Origin: Marinoscillum sp. 108
GTDB taxonomy: Bacteria; Bacteroidota; Bacteroidia; Cytophagales; Cyclobacteriaceae
Assembly (NCBI RefSeq): GCF_902506655.1
Contig: NZ_LR734808.1
Location: 3,036,501 to 3,100,500 of the forward strand
Length of the DNA stretch: 64,000 nucleotides
Direction of reading: 5' to 3'
Shown here: positions 35,397 to 44,991 of the stretch, one piece after another
Layout of the letters: each line of letters opens with the position of its first letter
Numbering within the stretch: the stretch's first letter is position 1
Notes under the pieces: generated by a model
Told to the model about the DNA's origin: nothing
Seen by the model: only the letters and a program-made list of their open reading frames with translations
Database searches by the model: none
Program-made: the position numbers and the translations under genes

Positions 35397-36401
35397 ATGC
35401 TGTTAACCTTATTCTCTGGTGAAAATGAAGGCCTGCTCTTTGGAGTATTTGGCGTCATAATCATCTTGTTCCTCTTGGTGGATTTGGGATTTTTCCACAA
35501 GGCACATCAAAAAGTAACACAACGTGAAGCCCTGCTACAGAGTTTGTTCTGGGTGGCTGTTTCGGTGTGTTATGGCATGGTGATCTACTTCTACGGTGAA
35601 GGCCCTACAGCCTCGTTTGAGTTTTTCTCGGCGTACGTTACCGAAAAAGCCCTTTCTATTGACAATATCTTCGTGATATTGCTCATCCTCCGGTATTTCA
35701 ATGTGAAGGAAGAATATTATCACAATATTCTTTTTTGGGGGATACTGGGAGCCATTGTATTTCGGGCCATTTTCATATTCGTGGGGGCATTCCTCATCGC
35801 ACAGTTCCACTGGATACTTTACATCTTCGGAGCATTCCTGATCTACTCAGGGGTGAAGATCTTCAGCGAAGAAGGGGATATGGAAATAGAACCTGAGAAA
35901 AATCCCGTTATGAAATGGGCTAAGAAAATATTTCCATTCACTACCAACACTGCGGATGGAAAGTTCTGGGTCAAAGAAAATGGGAAAAGGCTTTTCACGC
36001 CATTGTTTTTGGTGATCATCCTTATTGAGTCTACGGATTTGATTTTCGCGGTGGACTCAATACCTGCGGCATTTGCGATTTCGCAAAATGAATTTGTGAT
36101 CTATACTTCCAACATCTTTGCAGTAATGGGGCTGAGGGCGATGTTTTTCCTTCTAGCGAACGTACTGGACAAGTTCTATCTACTTCAAAAAGGCCTCTCG
36201 GTCGTTTTGATCTTCATAGGAGCCAAAATGATGCTGGAGATGGAGATTTTGCAAGATGCCCTGGGTACGATTTTCGGGGTGGAGCATATCACCATTCCTA
36301 TCTTCCTGTCCTTTGGAGTAATTATCTTCTTACTGTTTGCTTCCATCGTACTGTCTCTGATCTTCCCTAAGAAGCCGGAGTTGGTAGAGAGCGAGCACTA
36401 A
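35397..36401 (+). CDS. TerC/Alx-family integral membrane protein
   Basis: 334 residues with nine or so transmembrane helices. LSIDNIFVILLILRYFNV and LIESTDLIFAVDSIPAAFAI hold the conserved acidic residues of the TerC family. Homologues include Alx and MeeF/MeeY-type proteins, linked to manganese export and metal loading of secreted enzymes; TerC itself to tellurite resistance. There are no other ter genes here, so a metal-homeostasis role is likelier. Confidence 0.9.
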   Translation: MLLTLFSGENEGLLFGVFGVIIILFLLVDLGFFHKAHQKVTQREALLQSLFWVAVSVCYGMVIYFYGEGPTASFEFFSAYVTEKALSIDNIFVILLILRYFNVKEEYYHNILFWGILGAIVFRAIFIFVGAFLIAQFHWILYIFGAFLIYSGVKIFSEEGDMEIEPEKNPVMKWAKKIFPFTTNTADGKFWVKENGKRLFTPLFLVIILIESTDLIFAVDSIPAAFAISQNEFVIYTSNIFAVMGLRAMFFLLANVLDKFYLLQKGLSVVLIFIGAKMMLEMEILQDALGTIFGVEHITIPIFLSFGVIIFLLFASIVLSLIFPKKPELVESEH

Positions 36402-36409
36402 GCAGGCCT

Positions 36410-36931
36410 TTAGAATCCAATCTTATTTGATTTCCAGCCTCTGGCTTCCAGGGTCTGGGCAGATTCGAGTACTTTCTCTTTGAGTGAGCGCTTGTAGTCT
36501 GCGAGTTTTTTAGATACCTCCGGGACAAAAGCTCCAATGATTTCTGCGGCCAGGATACCGGCGTTTTTGGCACCATCCAGTGCTACGGTGGCTACCGGAA
36601 TGCCGCCAGGCATTTGCAGGATGGAGAGTACCGAGTCCCAGCCATCTATGGAATTCCTGGATTTTACAGGCACGCCTATTACCGGCAGGGTGGTAAGTGA
36701 TGCCACCATGCCAGGCAGATGTGCGGCGCCTCCGGCGCCAGCCACGATCACTTTCAGTCCACGGGCGGCGGCATTTTCGGCATACTCCAGCATGCGGTGT
36801 GGCGTACGATGTGCCGAGACAATGGTCACTTCTACCTCGATACCCAGTTCTTCCAATATTTCTGCGGCCTCAGACATGACCGGAAGGTCTGACTGACTGC
36901 CCATGATGATGCCTACCTGTGGATTGCTCAT
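36410..36931 (-). CDS. purE: N5-carboxyaminoimidazole ribonucleotide mutase PurE
   Basis: 173 residues, class I. GIIMGSQSDLPVM at the N-terminus, VSAHRTPHRMLEY with the catalytic His, and GGAAHLPGMVASLTTLPVIGVPV are the signature elements. It converts N5-CAIR to CAIR in purine synthesis, directly after PurK. Its ATG overlaps the end of purK by 4 nt. Confidence 0.96.
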   Translation of the reverse strand: MSNPQVGIIMGSQSDLPVMSEAAEILEELGIEVEVTIVSAHRTPHRMLEYAENAAARGLKVIVAGAGGAAHLPGMVASLTTLPVIGVPVKSRNSIDGWDSVLSILQMPGGIPVATVALDGAKNAGILAAEIIGAFVPEVSKKLADYKRSLKEKVLESAQTLEARGWKSNKIGF

Positions 36932-38067
36932 GCTTTTACTTTTAAAATTTCTTTTACCTGAAGGGCTTTCTCCTTTAAAGTTATGGTGTTTTCGTCTGTG
37001 ATGGTAATGTGTCCCATTTTGCGGAAGGGCTTGGTGATCTTTTTCCCGTACAGGTGCAGGTGAACACCCGGTATAGCCATCAGTTCATGCAAGCCCTCGT
37101 AGCGTGCAGCACCGGTGTAGTCATCTTCACCCAGTACATTCACCATGGCCGCAGGTTTGATCAGGTCTGTGGCACCCAGGGGGAGGTCCAAAATAGCTCT
37201 GAGGTGTTGCTCAAACTGTGAGGTGATGTTCGCTTCAATGGTATGGTGCCCGCTGTTGTGCGTACGTGGAGCGATCTCATTCACCAGGAGCTGATCGTCT
37301 TGGGTGAGAAACATCTCCACCGCTAGCAGCCCTACCATGTCTAGTTTGGTGATCACGTCTTCGGCCAGCTGCTGAGCTTCTGCTTCTATGGCTGCGGACA
37401 CTTCTGCCGGGGCGAATAAAAACTCCACCAGATTGGCTTGTGGGTGAAAGACCAACTCCACTAATGGAAAGCACTTTACCTCACCCGAAGCGCTCCGGGC
37501 CACGATTACACTCAGCTCCTTTTTGAAGTCAATAAGCTTCTCCAGTAGCGAGGGTGCTTCGAAAGCTTTGTCAAGGTCCTTTTCGCTTCGGAGTACTTGT
37601 ACCCCACGGCCGTCATAACCGCCTTTGCCCAGTTTATTCACCGCGGGAAGGAAATCTCTGTGCTGAGCCACTTCGGCTTTGTTTTCTGTCAGGATGAAAT
37701 CTGCCGTGGGAATCCTGTTGGCTTTATAAAAGGTTTTTTGCTTGCGCTTGTCCTGAATCAGTTCGATGATTTCGGGCTGAGGAAAAACTTTTTTGCCCTG
37801 AGCTTGCAGCGCCTTGAGAGCGTCTGTATTCACGGCCTCTATTTCGATGGTGATGAGGTCCATTTGCTTTCCAAACGCCATCACGGCATCATAATCCTGC
37901 AGGTCACCCTGCACGAAGCTATGGGCGATTTTGGCACAAGGAGCGCTGGGGTCAGGGTCGATCATATGGATCTCCAGGTTGAAATCTGTGGCTGACTGGA
38001 GCATCATTCGGCCCAGCTGGCCGCCACCCAAAACACCGATTCTGAGGTCTGTTATGTCTCGCTTCAT
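36928..38067 (-). CDS. purK: N5-carboxyaminoimidazole ribonucleotide synthase PurK
   Basis: 379 residues from the ATG at 38067; a longer frame to 38127 adds 20 residues unlike PurK. The start RIGVLGGGQLGRMM and the ATP-grasp segments KLGKGGYDGRGVQVL and NEIAPRTHNSGHHTIEAN are diagnostic. It makes N5-CAIR from AIR, bicarbonate and ATP. CATCTTTG about 4 nt before the ATG resembles a -7 box with one mismatch. Co-transcribed with purE. Confidence 0.95.
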   Translation of the reverse strand: MKRDITDLRIGVLGGGQLGRMMLQSATDFNLEIHMIDPDPSAPCAKIAHSFVQGDLQDYDAVMAFGKQMDLITIEIEAVNTDALKALQAQGKKVFPQPEIIELIQDKRKQKTFYKANRIPTADFILTENKAEVAQHRDFLPAVNKLGKGGYDGRGVQVLRSEKDLDKAFEAPSLLEKLIDFKKELSVIVARSASGEVKCFPLVELVFHPQANLVEFLFAPAEVSAAIEAEAQQLAEDVITKLDMVGLLAVEMFLTQDDQLLVNEIAPRTHNSGHHTIEANITSQFEQHLRAILDLPLGATDLIKPAAMVNVLGEDDYTGAARYEGLHELMAIPGVHLHLYGKKITKPFRKMGHITITDENTITLKEKALQVKEILKVKA

Positions 38068-38126
38068 GCCGCAAAGATGTGAAGATTTTGCTTTAAATTC
38101 CGTGAAGGAGGAAACCGGATCATACA

Positions 38127-38300
38127 ATGGTGGGTTTTAAAAAGCATATGGATAAGGAAAAGGAAGAGAAAGCTAAAAAACGACTTGAGGAGCTGAAGAA
38201 GAAGGCTCAGCAGGAAGAGGAAAATTCGGAGCACAAGGAGGTGGACAAAGAGGAGGTACCTCGCGAAGCTTTCAGAAAGAATCTTGGCTGTGGGGGGTGA
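38127..38300 (+). CDS. 57-residue charged protein ending NLGCGG
   Basis: Short frame divergent from purK (ATG 38127, TGA 38298-38300). The first 45 residues are almost all Lys and Glu in a helical pattern (EKEEKAKKRLEELKKKAQQ), then the tail EAFRKNLGCGG contains a lone Cys between glycines. No family recognised. The codon pattern and the clean start and stop in the purK promoter region make it plausible, but it is not proven to be expressed. Confidence 0.5.
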   Translation: MVGFKKHMDKEKEEKAKKRLEELKKKAQQEEENSEHKEVDKEEVPREAFRKNLGCGG

Positions 38301-38476
38301 GCTTACCTAGCTGCTCCTCAAGTATAATCCTTGGACATGACTCTGGTCCTTGAATTCATTATAGCTTACTCCTATATCCTGTTAGTAAGCCCTCTAGAGT
38401 GTATGAATTAAAAAAATATTCCAACAGGGTGTAATAATCTTAGACTTCAGCCACTAAACAAGAAAAGATTAAAATT

Positions 38477-38929
38477 ATGCTGTTAAAGGACGCACTTAAC
38501 CATTTCAGAAATCTGGAATCTGAAGCGACGAAAAAATCTGAAGTCAGGATTTACCAGAAGTTTATCCAAGTTTTAACCCGTTTGGAAGACAGAGACATGT
38601 CAGATGACGAAGTTCAATCCATCGAGGAGGCGCTTGATGCCTTTGACCTGAACTCAACCACCACGCACTCTAATAGACATTGGAATAAAGTATTCAGGCA
38701 GTTTGAGCAATTTTTGAAAGATACTTTTTCGCTGACAACCAAAGGATACTACACTCGTCTGGGCATGGGGTTAGGAGCATCATTTGGAATTGTCTTTGGA
38801 GTAGTCTTTTTTTCGGATTTAGAGCGATCTCTGGGGATTTCATCCGGTATTTCCATAGGGATGGTAATCGGCCTGATCATAGGGCGTACCCTGGATTCCC
38901 GAGCGATGGCTTCAGGTAGGGTGATTTAA
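38477..38929 (+). CDS. Membrane protein with glycine-zipper helices, ECF cluster
   Basis: 150 residues. The N-terminal 80 are soluble and helical (KFIQVLTRLEDRDMSDDEVQSI), followed by two transmembrane helices rich in GxxxG patterns (LGMGLGASFGIVFGVVFF and GISIGMVIGLIIGRTL). Not a family I can name. It precedes the sigma factor gene by 31 nt in the same direction, so it may be part of the same regulon or a regulator of it. Confidence 0.65.
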   Translation: MLLKDALNHFRNLESEATKKSEVRIYQKFIQVLTRLEDRDMSDDEVQSIEEALDAFDLNSTTTHSNRHWNKVFRQFEQFLKDTFSLTTKGYYTRLGMGLGASFGIVFGVVFFSDLERSLGISSGISIGMVIGLIIGRTLDSRAMASGRVI

Positions 38930-38960
38930 TACATCGTACATTAGCCACCAAATCAGCAGA

Positions 38961-39452
38961 GTGAGCAACGACTTTTACACCTCATCGATTTTGCCTTATG
39001 CCGCCATGATCATCAAGATCTGCCGGGCCTATACCAATACACAAGAAGATTTCGAAGATTACTACCAGGAGGTGTGCCTGCAAATCTGGAAAAGCAGAAA
39101 CAACTTTCGTGGGCAATCCGAATGGTCTACATGGGTCTATAGACTATCGCTGAATGTAAGTATGACATTGCTGAAGAAGCAGAAAAACAATCGTCAACAT
39201 TTAGATTCAGGCTATTTGCCATCAGAAGTATCCGATGAACCCCGGGCTTTTACAGAGGATGCTCTGGAACAGCTATATAGTGCCATCCGGCAGCTATCTG
39301 AAGTGGACAGGGGGGTGATCTTGCTCTATCTGGAGGAAAAGTCCTATCAGGAAATCGCAGAGATCATTGGTACCAACCCCAATAACATTGGGGTTCGCGT
39401 TAAACGAATCAAAGAACGGCTAAAAAAATTATTAGATGGAAAGATCAATTGA
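38961..39452 (+). CDS. ECF-type RNA polymerase sigma factor
   Basis: 163 residues from a GTG. Region 2 shows DFEDYYQEVCLQIWKS and FRGQSEWSTWVYRLSLNV, which bind the -10 element and core enzyme; region 4 shows LYLEEKSYQEIAEIIGTNPN followed by VRVKRIKERLKKLL, a helix-turn-helix. It should direct RNA polymerase to a small stress or envelope regulon. The end overlaps the next membrane gene by 17 nt, typical of a sigma/anti-sigma pair. Confidence 0.9.
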   Translation: MSNDFYTSSILPYAAMIIKICRAYTNTQEDFEDYYQEVCLQIWKSRNNFRGQSEWSTWVYRLSLNVSMTLLKKQKNNRQHLDSGYLPSEVSDEPRAFTEDALEQLYSAIRQLSEVDRGVILLYLEEKSYQEIAEIIGTNPNNIGVRVKRIKERLKKLLDGKIN

Positions 39453-40071
39453 AGCCATGTGGAAAGAAGGTTTTTTACAAAACGGAGCATTAATAGCCCC
39501 CAGAGTGAATGACATCTACAATAGGAAGTCAATGCACATTATCGAAAAATTCGAAAGGATGTTCCTGATGAACATTTGGGGAATCATTATAGGCTCTTTA
39601 TTGCTGCTGATCGGTTCCTATTTTGTAGGAGCCTTGCTGGCTGGCAGTCTGGTGTTTATCATGATGTCATACGTGGCCTATACAGCCTATCACGAGCTGA
39701 AGGCCTTAGAAAGGATAGATAAGGGGCAAAGCAGTTACGCTTTTTTGAAATCCTTTAAAAATTGGATTTCGAACAACATCGAACGCTATGGAAAAATGTA
39801 CAAAGTAGTATACCCCCTCTTCATCCTTGCTTTCTACTTTGGGATTTGGTTCTCTGATGTATTTGCCGACAAGCGGCAAATGGTTGCAGAAAACTCAAAC
39901 AATGTTTTCTTTGGCCTTCATACCTATACCACTATTGTCGTTATCATTATGGCCCTCTTGATGAGCCTTTTTAGTAAGCAGATTCATAGGAGAGATGTAA
40001 AAATTGTCTACGGACGAATTATAAAGAAACTGGATTTAGCACTTGCAGAAATGGAAGAATTGAGGGATTGA
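39436..40071 (+). CDS. Four-helix membrane protein, putative anti-sigma partner
   Basis: 211 residues with a soluble N-terminus of about 45, helices at about 46-65, 68-86, 125-142 and 160-176, and a cytoplasmic C-terminal tail. It overlaps the ECF sigma gene by 17 nt. There is no zinc-binding HxxxCxxC motif of classical ZAS anti-sigma factors, so the link rests on gene overlap and membrane location. Not a family I recognise. Confidence 0.65.
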   Translation: MERSIEAMWKEGFLQNGALIAPRVNDIYNRKSMHIIEKFERMFLMNIWGIIIGSLLLLIGSYFVGALLAGSLVFIMMSYVAYTAYHELKALERIDKGQSSYAFLKSFKNWISNNIERYGKMYKVVYPLFILAFYFGIWFSDVFADKRQMVAENSNNVFFGLHTYTTIVVIIMALLMSLFSKQIHRRDVKIVYGRIIKKLDLALAEMEELRD

Positions 40072-40216
40072 ATTGCAATCGTGCGGTGGGGGTTGTTTCG
40101 ATGAGAGAGGATTCTGAGTTTTGATTGTTGCATTCTATTAGCACTTCACTACTTTACCCTAAGCAACCCTTTTCCGAATTTCAACATCTACATGAAGGAA
40201 TTCATACTAAAATAGA

Positions 40217-40627
40217 ATGTTAGACAACCCAAGAGTAAACATCAAAATAAAACTTTCAGCACTGTGGACCTCAGTAGTGTTTTGCTACTTATATGGTGAC
40301 TATTTTGAACTATATGTGCCAGAAAAAGTGGATAGCCTCATAACTGGAGTCAACGTATTAGATAGCCCGTCCAAATTGTTAATTGCCTCAATCATCCTGG
40401 CAATTCCTTCTCTTATGGTTGCATTGTCTATTCTACTGAACCCGAGAGTGAATAGGTTTTTGAATGTTTTTTTCGGAATCTTATTTACACTCATGATGTT
40501 ATTAATAGGTGTTAATTCATTAACCCCGTGGTACAGCTTTTACGCCTTTCTTGCCTTTCTGGAAAGTTTAATCACCATTTTAATTGTTTGGTTCGCCTGG
40601 AAATGGCCAAGGGAGGCAGTAGACTGA
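40217..40627 (+). CDS. Small four-helix membrane protein, DUF6326-like
   Basis: 136 residues. KLSALWTSVVFCYLYGDYFELYVP at the start and three further hydrophobic helices resemble the DUF6326 family of small integral membrane proteins. Function unknown. It has a separate, somewhat AT-rich context after 145 nt without a gene; no strong promoter was recognised. It is not part of the sigma unit by spacing. Confidence 0.65.
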   Translation: MLDNPRVNIKIKLSALWTSVVFCYLYGDYFELYVPEKVDSLITGVNVLDSPSKLLIASIILAIPSLMVALSILLNPRVNRFLNVFFGILFTLMMLLIGVNSLTPWYSFYAFLAFLESLITILIVWFAWKWPREAVD

Positions 40628-40687
40628 ATTGGAAAATGATTCTCAAATAAAAAGGTCAATAAAGCCGGCACTTAGACCTTAAAAACC

Positions 40688-43105
40688 TCACTCACTCACG
40701 AACACCCTTTTCACCCGCTGACTGACATTGGTCAAGATTTCATAGGGGATGGTCTGTGCCCATTGGGCCAGTTCCCGGATGTTAGGTTGCGCTCCAAAGA
40801 TGATCACCTCATCGCCCTCCCTGGCGTCCAGACCGGTCACATCTATCATGGTCATGTCCATGCAGATATTGCCAATAGTCGGCGCTTTTTGCCCGTTTAC
40901 CATCACGTAGGCATTGCCATTGCCGAATAACCGACTGTAACCATCCGCATAGCCGATGGCTATGATAGCGATGCTTCCCTCGCGATCGGCTCTGCCCATT
41001 CGGGAATAGCCGATGCTATCACCTTCTTTGACGGGCTTGATCTGCGAGATTTTGGTTTTAAGTGTACTGATTGGCTTTAACTGATTGGTAGTGCCTGAGC
41101 TGTCAAACCCATAAAGGCCGATGCCCAGCCGGACCATGTCAAACTGAAATGCAGGCCAGCGCATAATGCCCGCGGAGTTGAGGGCATGTTTGATAGGGGA
41201 GTAGCCCAGGGCCTCAGCCAGTTTTTCATAGGCTTGATCAAACGTGGCTGCCTGTTTTCGTGTAAAATCGTCTTCATCCGCAGCATCGGAGCTGGAGAAG
41301 TGTGTGAAAATGCCCGATACTTTCAGTTGTGGATTTTGATGGAGTATGGTCATCAGGGCATCCAGATCCTCTGACCGGAAGCCCAGACGGTTCATTCCGG
41401 TTTCTATCTTCAGGTGGACGGGTGGCGGGTTGTCCGTCACCTCCAGAAAATAACGGAGCATGGAAAGGCTATAGATTTCGGGTTCCAGATGAAAAGTTTC
41501 CAGAAGGTCAAAGCTGCTCCAATCCACATTCATGATCATGATGGGAAGTGTGATGCCTTTGCGCCTTAGTGTCACCGCCTCATCCAGGTAGGCCACCCCC
41601 AGATAATCCACCTTGTGATATTGTAGCAGGTGTGCGATTTCCTCCACACCCACCCCATAGGCAAAAGCTTTCACCATCACCATCAGTTTCACTTGAGGTT
41701 TCAGCTGCTGGCGGTACACTTTTAGGTTATGAGTAATGGCCTCATAGTTTACCTCCAGGATAGTGCCATGATTCTTTTCTTCCAGAAAATGAACCACCCG
41801 CTCCAGTTCAAAATCGCGGGCACCCTTCACCAGAATGGTTTCATTGGTGAAGGCAGGAGCACTCCTGAGAAAATCATGGGTACTGAGGTACCCCTCGAAC
41901 GGCATGGAGAAGGCCGCCTGGTTTTGCACTATGTCTGGGCCTATGCCTATCAGGTGATCGATGCTGTGCTTTTCCAAAAGGGCATTGATGTCACTATAGA
42001 GCACCTTGGGGTCTTTGCCAGACTGCAGCATGTCCGAAAGGATGACAGTTTTACGTTGCTTCTGAGGTTGCTGGCGGAGGTAGTCCAGTGCGATACTCAG
42101 GCCCATAAAATCATTGTTGTAACTGTCGTCCAGTATGTGAGTGTTGTTATTGCCCCGCTTCAGCTCCAGTCGCATAGGCACGGGCTTCAGCTTGTTGACC
42201 GCTTGTTGAATGTGAGTGTTGGATTCGCCAAGGACCAATGCCGCAGTGATGGCATGGAAAATGTTTTCCAGATCGAATGGGTTGCTAAAAGGGATGCTGA
42301 AAGTCGACTGCTGTCCCTGGTAATGGAAATTGAAATACGATCCCGAGGGAACGATGTTGATACTGGCTTCGGGCTGGCTGATTCCCCAGGTGATCAGCGT
42401 CGCTTTCAGATTTCCAAGCTGCCTTACGATGGAGGTATGGTCCAGCCGGCAGATAAGTTTTTCACAGTGGGCAAAAAGCAAAGCCTTCTCTGCAATTTTG
42501 GCTTCCGGGCTTTCAAACCCGGAGGCATGGGCATTCCCGATGTTGGTGAAAATCCCCAGCGTGGGTTGAATGATTCTTTCCAGGGCTTCCATTTCTCCTG
42601 TCCTGGATACTCCGGCTTCAAATACCGCTACCTGGTGGGTCTTTTCCAGGTTCCATACGGACATGGGTACTCCAAGCTGTGAATTGTAGCTTTTTGGGCT
42701 TTTGATGACATTCCACTGTTGTTCCAGTATGGTTGCGAGCCATTCTTTCACGATTGTTTTGCCATTGCTCCCTGTGATCCCCACCACGGGGAGGTCAAAC
42801 TGTTTCCTGTGATAGGTGGCCAGGTTTTGGAGTGCCACTAATGTGTCACTGACCAACAGAAAAGCGGCTTCCGGATAGTCCCTGGGGTTGATCCGTTTGG
42901 AGATAAGAAAGCTTCTGATGCCTAGCTGGTAGAGTGAGGGGATATAATCATGCCCGTCGTGATGGGTGCCCGGCAGTGCGATGAATAGCTCGTGGGTGCT
43001 GCTGGAGGCTTTTCGTGAGTCATATACAAGTGTATCCACCTCAAAGTCGTGGGATGGGTTAATGAATTCGGCGGAGAGAATGGAAGCAACCTCACTTATC
43101 AGCAT
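40688..43105 (-). CDS. Bifunctional MurF ligase / alanine racemase
   Basis: 805 residues. MurF half (about 1-440): P-loop TGSNGKT at 111-117 and NAHASGFESPEAKIAEKALL with the lysine that is carbamylated in Mur ligases. Alr half (about 445-805): PLP lysine in VMVKAFAYG (Lys479), and SIGYSRMGR near the end. The first half adds D-Ala-D-Ala to the UDP-MurNAc-tripeptide, the second makes D-alanine from L-alanine. The fusion is usual in Bacteroidota. It begins 3 nt after the GNAT gene. Confidence 0.93.
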   Translation of the reverse strand: MLISEVASILSAEFINPSHDFEVDTLVYDSRKASSSTHELFIALPGTHHDGHDYIPSLYQLGIRSFLISKRINPRDYPEAAFLLVSDTLVALQNLATYHRKQFDLPVVGITGSNGKTIVKEWLATILEQQWNVIKSPKSYNSQLGVPMSVWNLEKTHQVAVFEAGVSRTGEMEALERIIQPTLGIFTNIGNAHASGFESPEAKIAEKALLFAHCEKLICRLDHTSIVRQLGNLKATLITWGISQPEASINIVPSGSYFNFHYQGQQSTFSIPFSNPFDLENIFHAITAALVLGESNTHIQQAVNKLKPVPMRLELKRGNNNTHILDDSYNNDFMGLSIALDYLRQQPQKQRKTVILSDMLQSGKDPKVLYSDINALLEKHSIDHLIGIGPDIVQNQAAFSMPFEGYLSTHDFLRSAPAFTNETILVKGARDFELERVVHFLEEKNHGTILEVNYEAITHNLKVYRQQLKPQVKLMVMVKAFAYGVGVEEIAHLLQYHKVDYLGVAYLDEAVTLRRKGITLPIMIMNVDWSSFDLLETFHLEPEIYSLSMLRYFLEVTDNPPPVHLKIETGMNRLGFRSEDLDALMTILHQNPQLKVSGIFTHFSSSDAADEDDFTRKQAATFDQAYEKLAEALGYSPIKHALNSAGIMRWPAFQFDMVRLGIGLYGFDSSGTTNQLKPISTLKTKISQIKPVKEGDSIGYSRMGRADREGSIAIIAIGYADGYSRLFGNGNAYVMVNGQKAPTIGNICMDMTMIDVTGLDAREGDEVIIFGAQPNIRELAQWAQTIPYEILTNVSQRVKRVFVSE

Positions 43106-43108
43106 GCC

Positions 43109-43960
43109 CTAAATTATCAATTCCAATTCAAATTGGTTCAATTCATTGTGAAAACCCATGGCTTTCAGTGCTTCTATGGTGGGGTGCTCATCCTCAGGGA
43201 TATTCATCACGGTGAGGTTTGGGTCACTGGAGAGCAGCAGCGCGTTTTTCATAAGCGCGGATGCCACACCCCGTTGGCGAAAATCTTCATGTACCGCCAC
43301 CTGACTTATTCGCCCATTTTGAGGTTGAAAGACGAGATGGCCTGCCAGGGTTTCACTCACCCAGGCTTCTATGATGATTTCATTGGCCAGGTTATGAGGA
43401 AGCTGATTGGTACTATCGAGAAAGGAGGGCTGAAAACTAATGTGCTCCTGATAGACAGATTTGAACTGATCAGATTTTTTCACTTTTATGTGCGGATCTG
43501 GGTCCGGGAGTTCTCCCTTCAGGCTAAAACATCTGAGAACCCGGGTGAATTGAAATCCCAATGATTCATAAAACTGTGTGGCTTTTGTGTTTTGTTCCAC
43601 CACCTCCAGCAGTACTCTGGAGATGGTGCCCTGATCCCTCATGCGACCAAGAAGTATTTCATAGAGCCGTGTGGCAATCTGGCTTCTTTGATGCGAGGGA
43701 ATAACCCCAGTACCCCCATTGTAGGCGGTTACTTTTCCCTGGTAGTCATTGACCGTGTGCAGCATGAAGCCTACCACCTCATCCTCATGCCAGGCCATCA
43801 TGCTTAGCTCAGGAGAAAGGTGAAGTTTATTGAAAATGCGATTTCTAAACTGCTCCAGAGGAGGCTGAAATGTCACAAAGTATTCTGAAAAGGCTCCTAT
43901 AAATGCCTGATGCAGCTTGATAAAGTGGGACTCATCAAAATCCCTGAACTCATAACTCAT
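43109..43960 (-). CDS. GNAT-family N-acetyltransferase, two domains
   Basis: 283 residues. The first GNAT domain (about 1-140) has GTGVIPSHQRSQIATRLYEIL, the acetyl-CoA loop, and the second (about 150-283) has VHEDFRQRGVASALM. Such tandem-GNAT proteins acetylate amines on small molecules or proteins; the substrate is unknown. It starts 5 nt after the universal stress gene stop and just before murF-alr, so the three are probably one unit. Confidence 0.85.
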   Translation of the reverse strand: MSYEFRDFDESHFIKLHQAFIGAFSEYFVTFQPPLEQFRNRIFNKLHLSPELSMMAWHEDEVVGFMLHTVNDYQGKVTAYNGGTGVIPSHQRSQIATRLYEILLGRMRDQGTISRVLLEVVEQNTKATQFYESLGFQFTRVLRCFSLKGELPDPDPHIKVKKSDQFKSVYQEHISFQPSFLDSTNQLPHNLANEIIIEAWVSETLAGHLVFQPQNGRISQVAVHEDFRQRGVASALMKNALLLSSDPNLTVMNIPEDEHPTIEALKAMGFHNELNQFELELII

Positions 43961-43965
43961 AAAGG

Positions 43966-44799
43966 CTATTCGTGAAAGCTAAGCAAGGGTATGTCCGCAT
44001 CAATGGCAATGTTTTTGGTCACAGAACTTCGGAAAATCCGCTCAAAGAATGACCTGTGCCGGGGGATCATGGCTAACAAATCCAGCTCATGGAATGCCGC
44101 GAATTTAACAATCCCCTCTTTGATAGAATCTGCCTGTACAGTGCGCGCAGAGCAGTTGACATCTTTAAATCGCTCGGAAATTTCACGCATCAGTTTTTGA
44201 TCCATGGCGGTGAGTTTTTCCGGGTCTTCCACTATGGAGAAAATCAGTACGCTGGCATCAAAGTGACGGGCGAGTGTACCGATGAGCTTTAGTTTTTCAA
44301 AGTTTTTCACCTCTGAGAGGTCGGAGGCAAAACCAATTTTCTTCAGCTTGAACGTTTTTACATTCTCAGGGATGACAATGACCGGAACTTTGGACGATTC
44401 GATGATGTCTGTGGCCCTGGTGCCAATGAGGTGTTCTATTTTATCATGATGCGCCCTGGTACCCATTACGATCAGGTCAATGTTTTTTCGCTCAGATTCT
44501 GAATAAATGGCATCAGTGAGATAAGAAATGAAGCGATCAGCTTCGTGGGGCACGTCGTTGAGCTCTATGATCTCAGATTCCAACTCTTCAAAACTCTCTT
44601 TTACCTGATTTTCATAATCAGCCATAATAGAGTCCATCAGAGACCCTCCAATAAAATCCGGATGTGGATGATGTACATGCACCGCATTGACCATGTGTAT
44701 TTTGGCCCCGAAATCTTTGGCCAGACCGATGGCAATTTTCAGTGCATTTTTGGAACATTCTGAGAAATCTATAGGGACGAGTATGTTCTTGATTTTCAT
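43966..44799 (-). CDS. Universal stress protein, two UspA domains
   Basis: 277 residues with tandem UspA folds. The first begins ILVPIDFSECSKNALKIAIGLA and has VMGTRAHHDKIEHLIGTRATDIIESSKVPVIVIP, an ATP-binding GTRAHH-like motif. The second (about 150-277) is more diverged and ends in LLSFHE. Cytosolic, induced by stress in other bacteria. First gene of the unit with GNAT and murF-alr by spacing. Confidence 0.88.
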   Translation of the reverse strand: MKIKNILVPIDFSECSKNALKIAIGLAKDFGAKIHMVNAVHVHHPHPDFIGGSLMDSIMADYENQVKESFEELESEIIELNDVPHEADRFISYLTDAIYSESERKNIDLIVMGTRAHHDKIEHLIGTRATDIIESSKVPVIVIPENVKTFKLKKIGFASDLSEVKNFEKLKLIGTLARHFDASVLIFSIVEDPEKLTAMDQKLMREISERFKDVNCSARTVQADSIKEGIVKFAAFHELDLLAMIPRHRSFFERIFRSSVTKNIAIDADIPLLSFHE

Positions 44800-44991
44800 A
44801 ATTTTAGGGGGAAAGGTTGATGATCAATAAATCTAGTGGCTCCGGCACAATAACCCAAAATATTGGATGAGTAAGTTCAGGCGCCTCTATATTCAATAAC
44901 GTAACCGAAATTCACATGTTTTGTCTGCTTATTTTTTACATAATCCCAAGATTATTAACTTCACCCGTCGAAATCATCTACTTTTTTTAAT
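44800..44991. other. Divergent intergenic region between uspA-like and maoC-like genes
   Basis: AT-rich 192-nt region. No box exactly matches TAnnTTTG on either strand close to a start, and no hairpin stands out. I see no small ORF worth calling. Confidence 0.4.
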
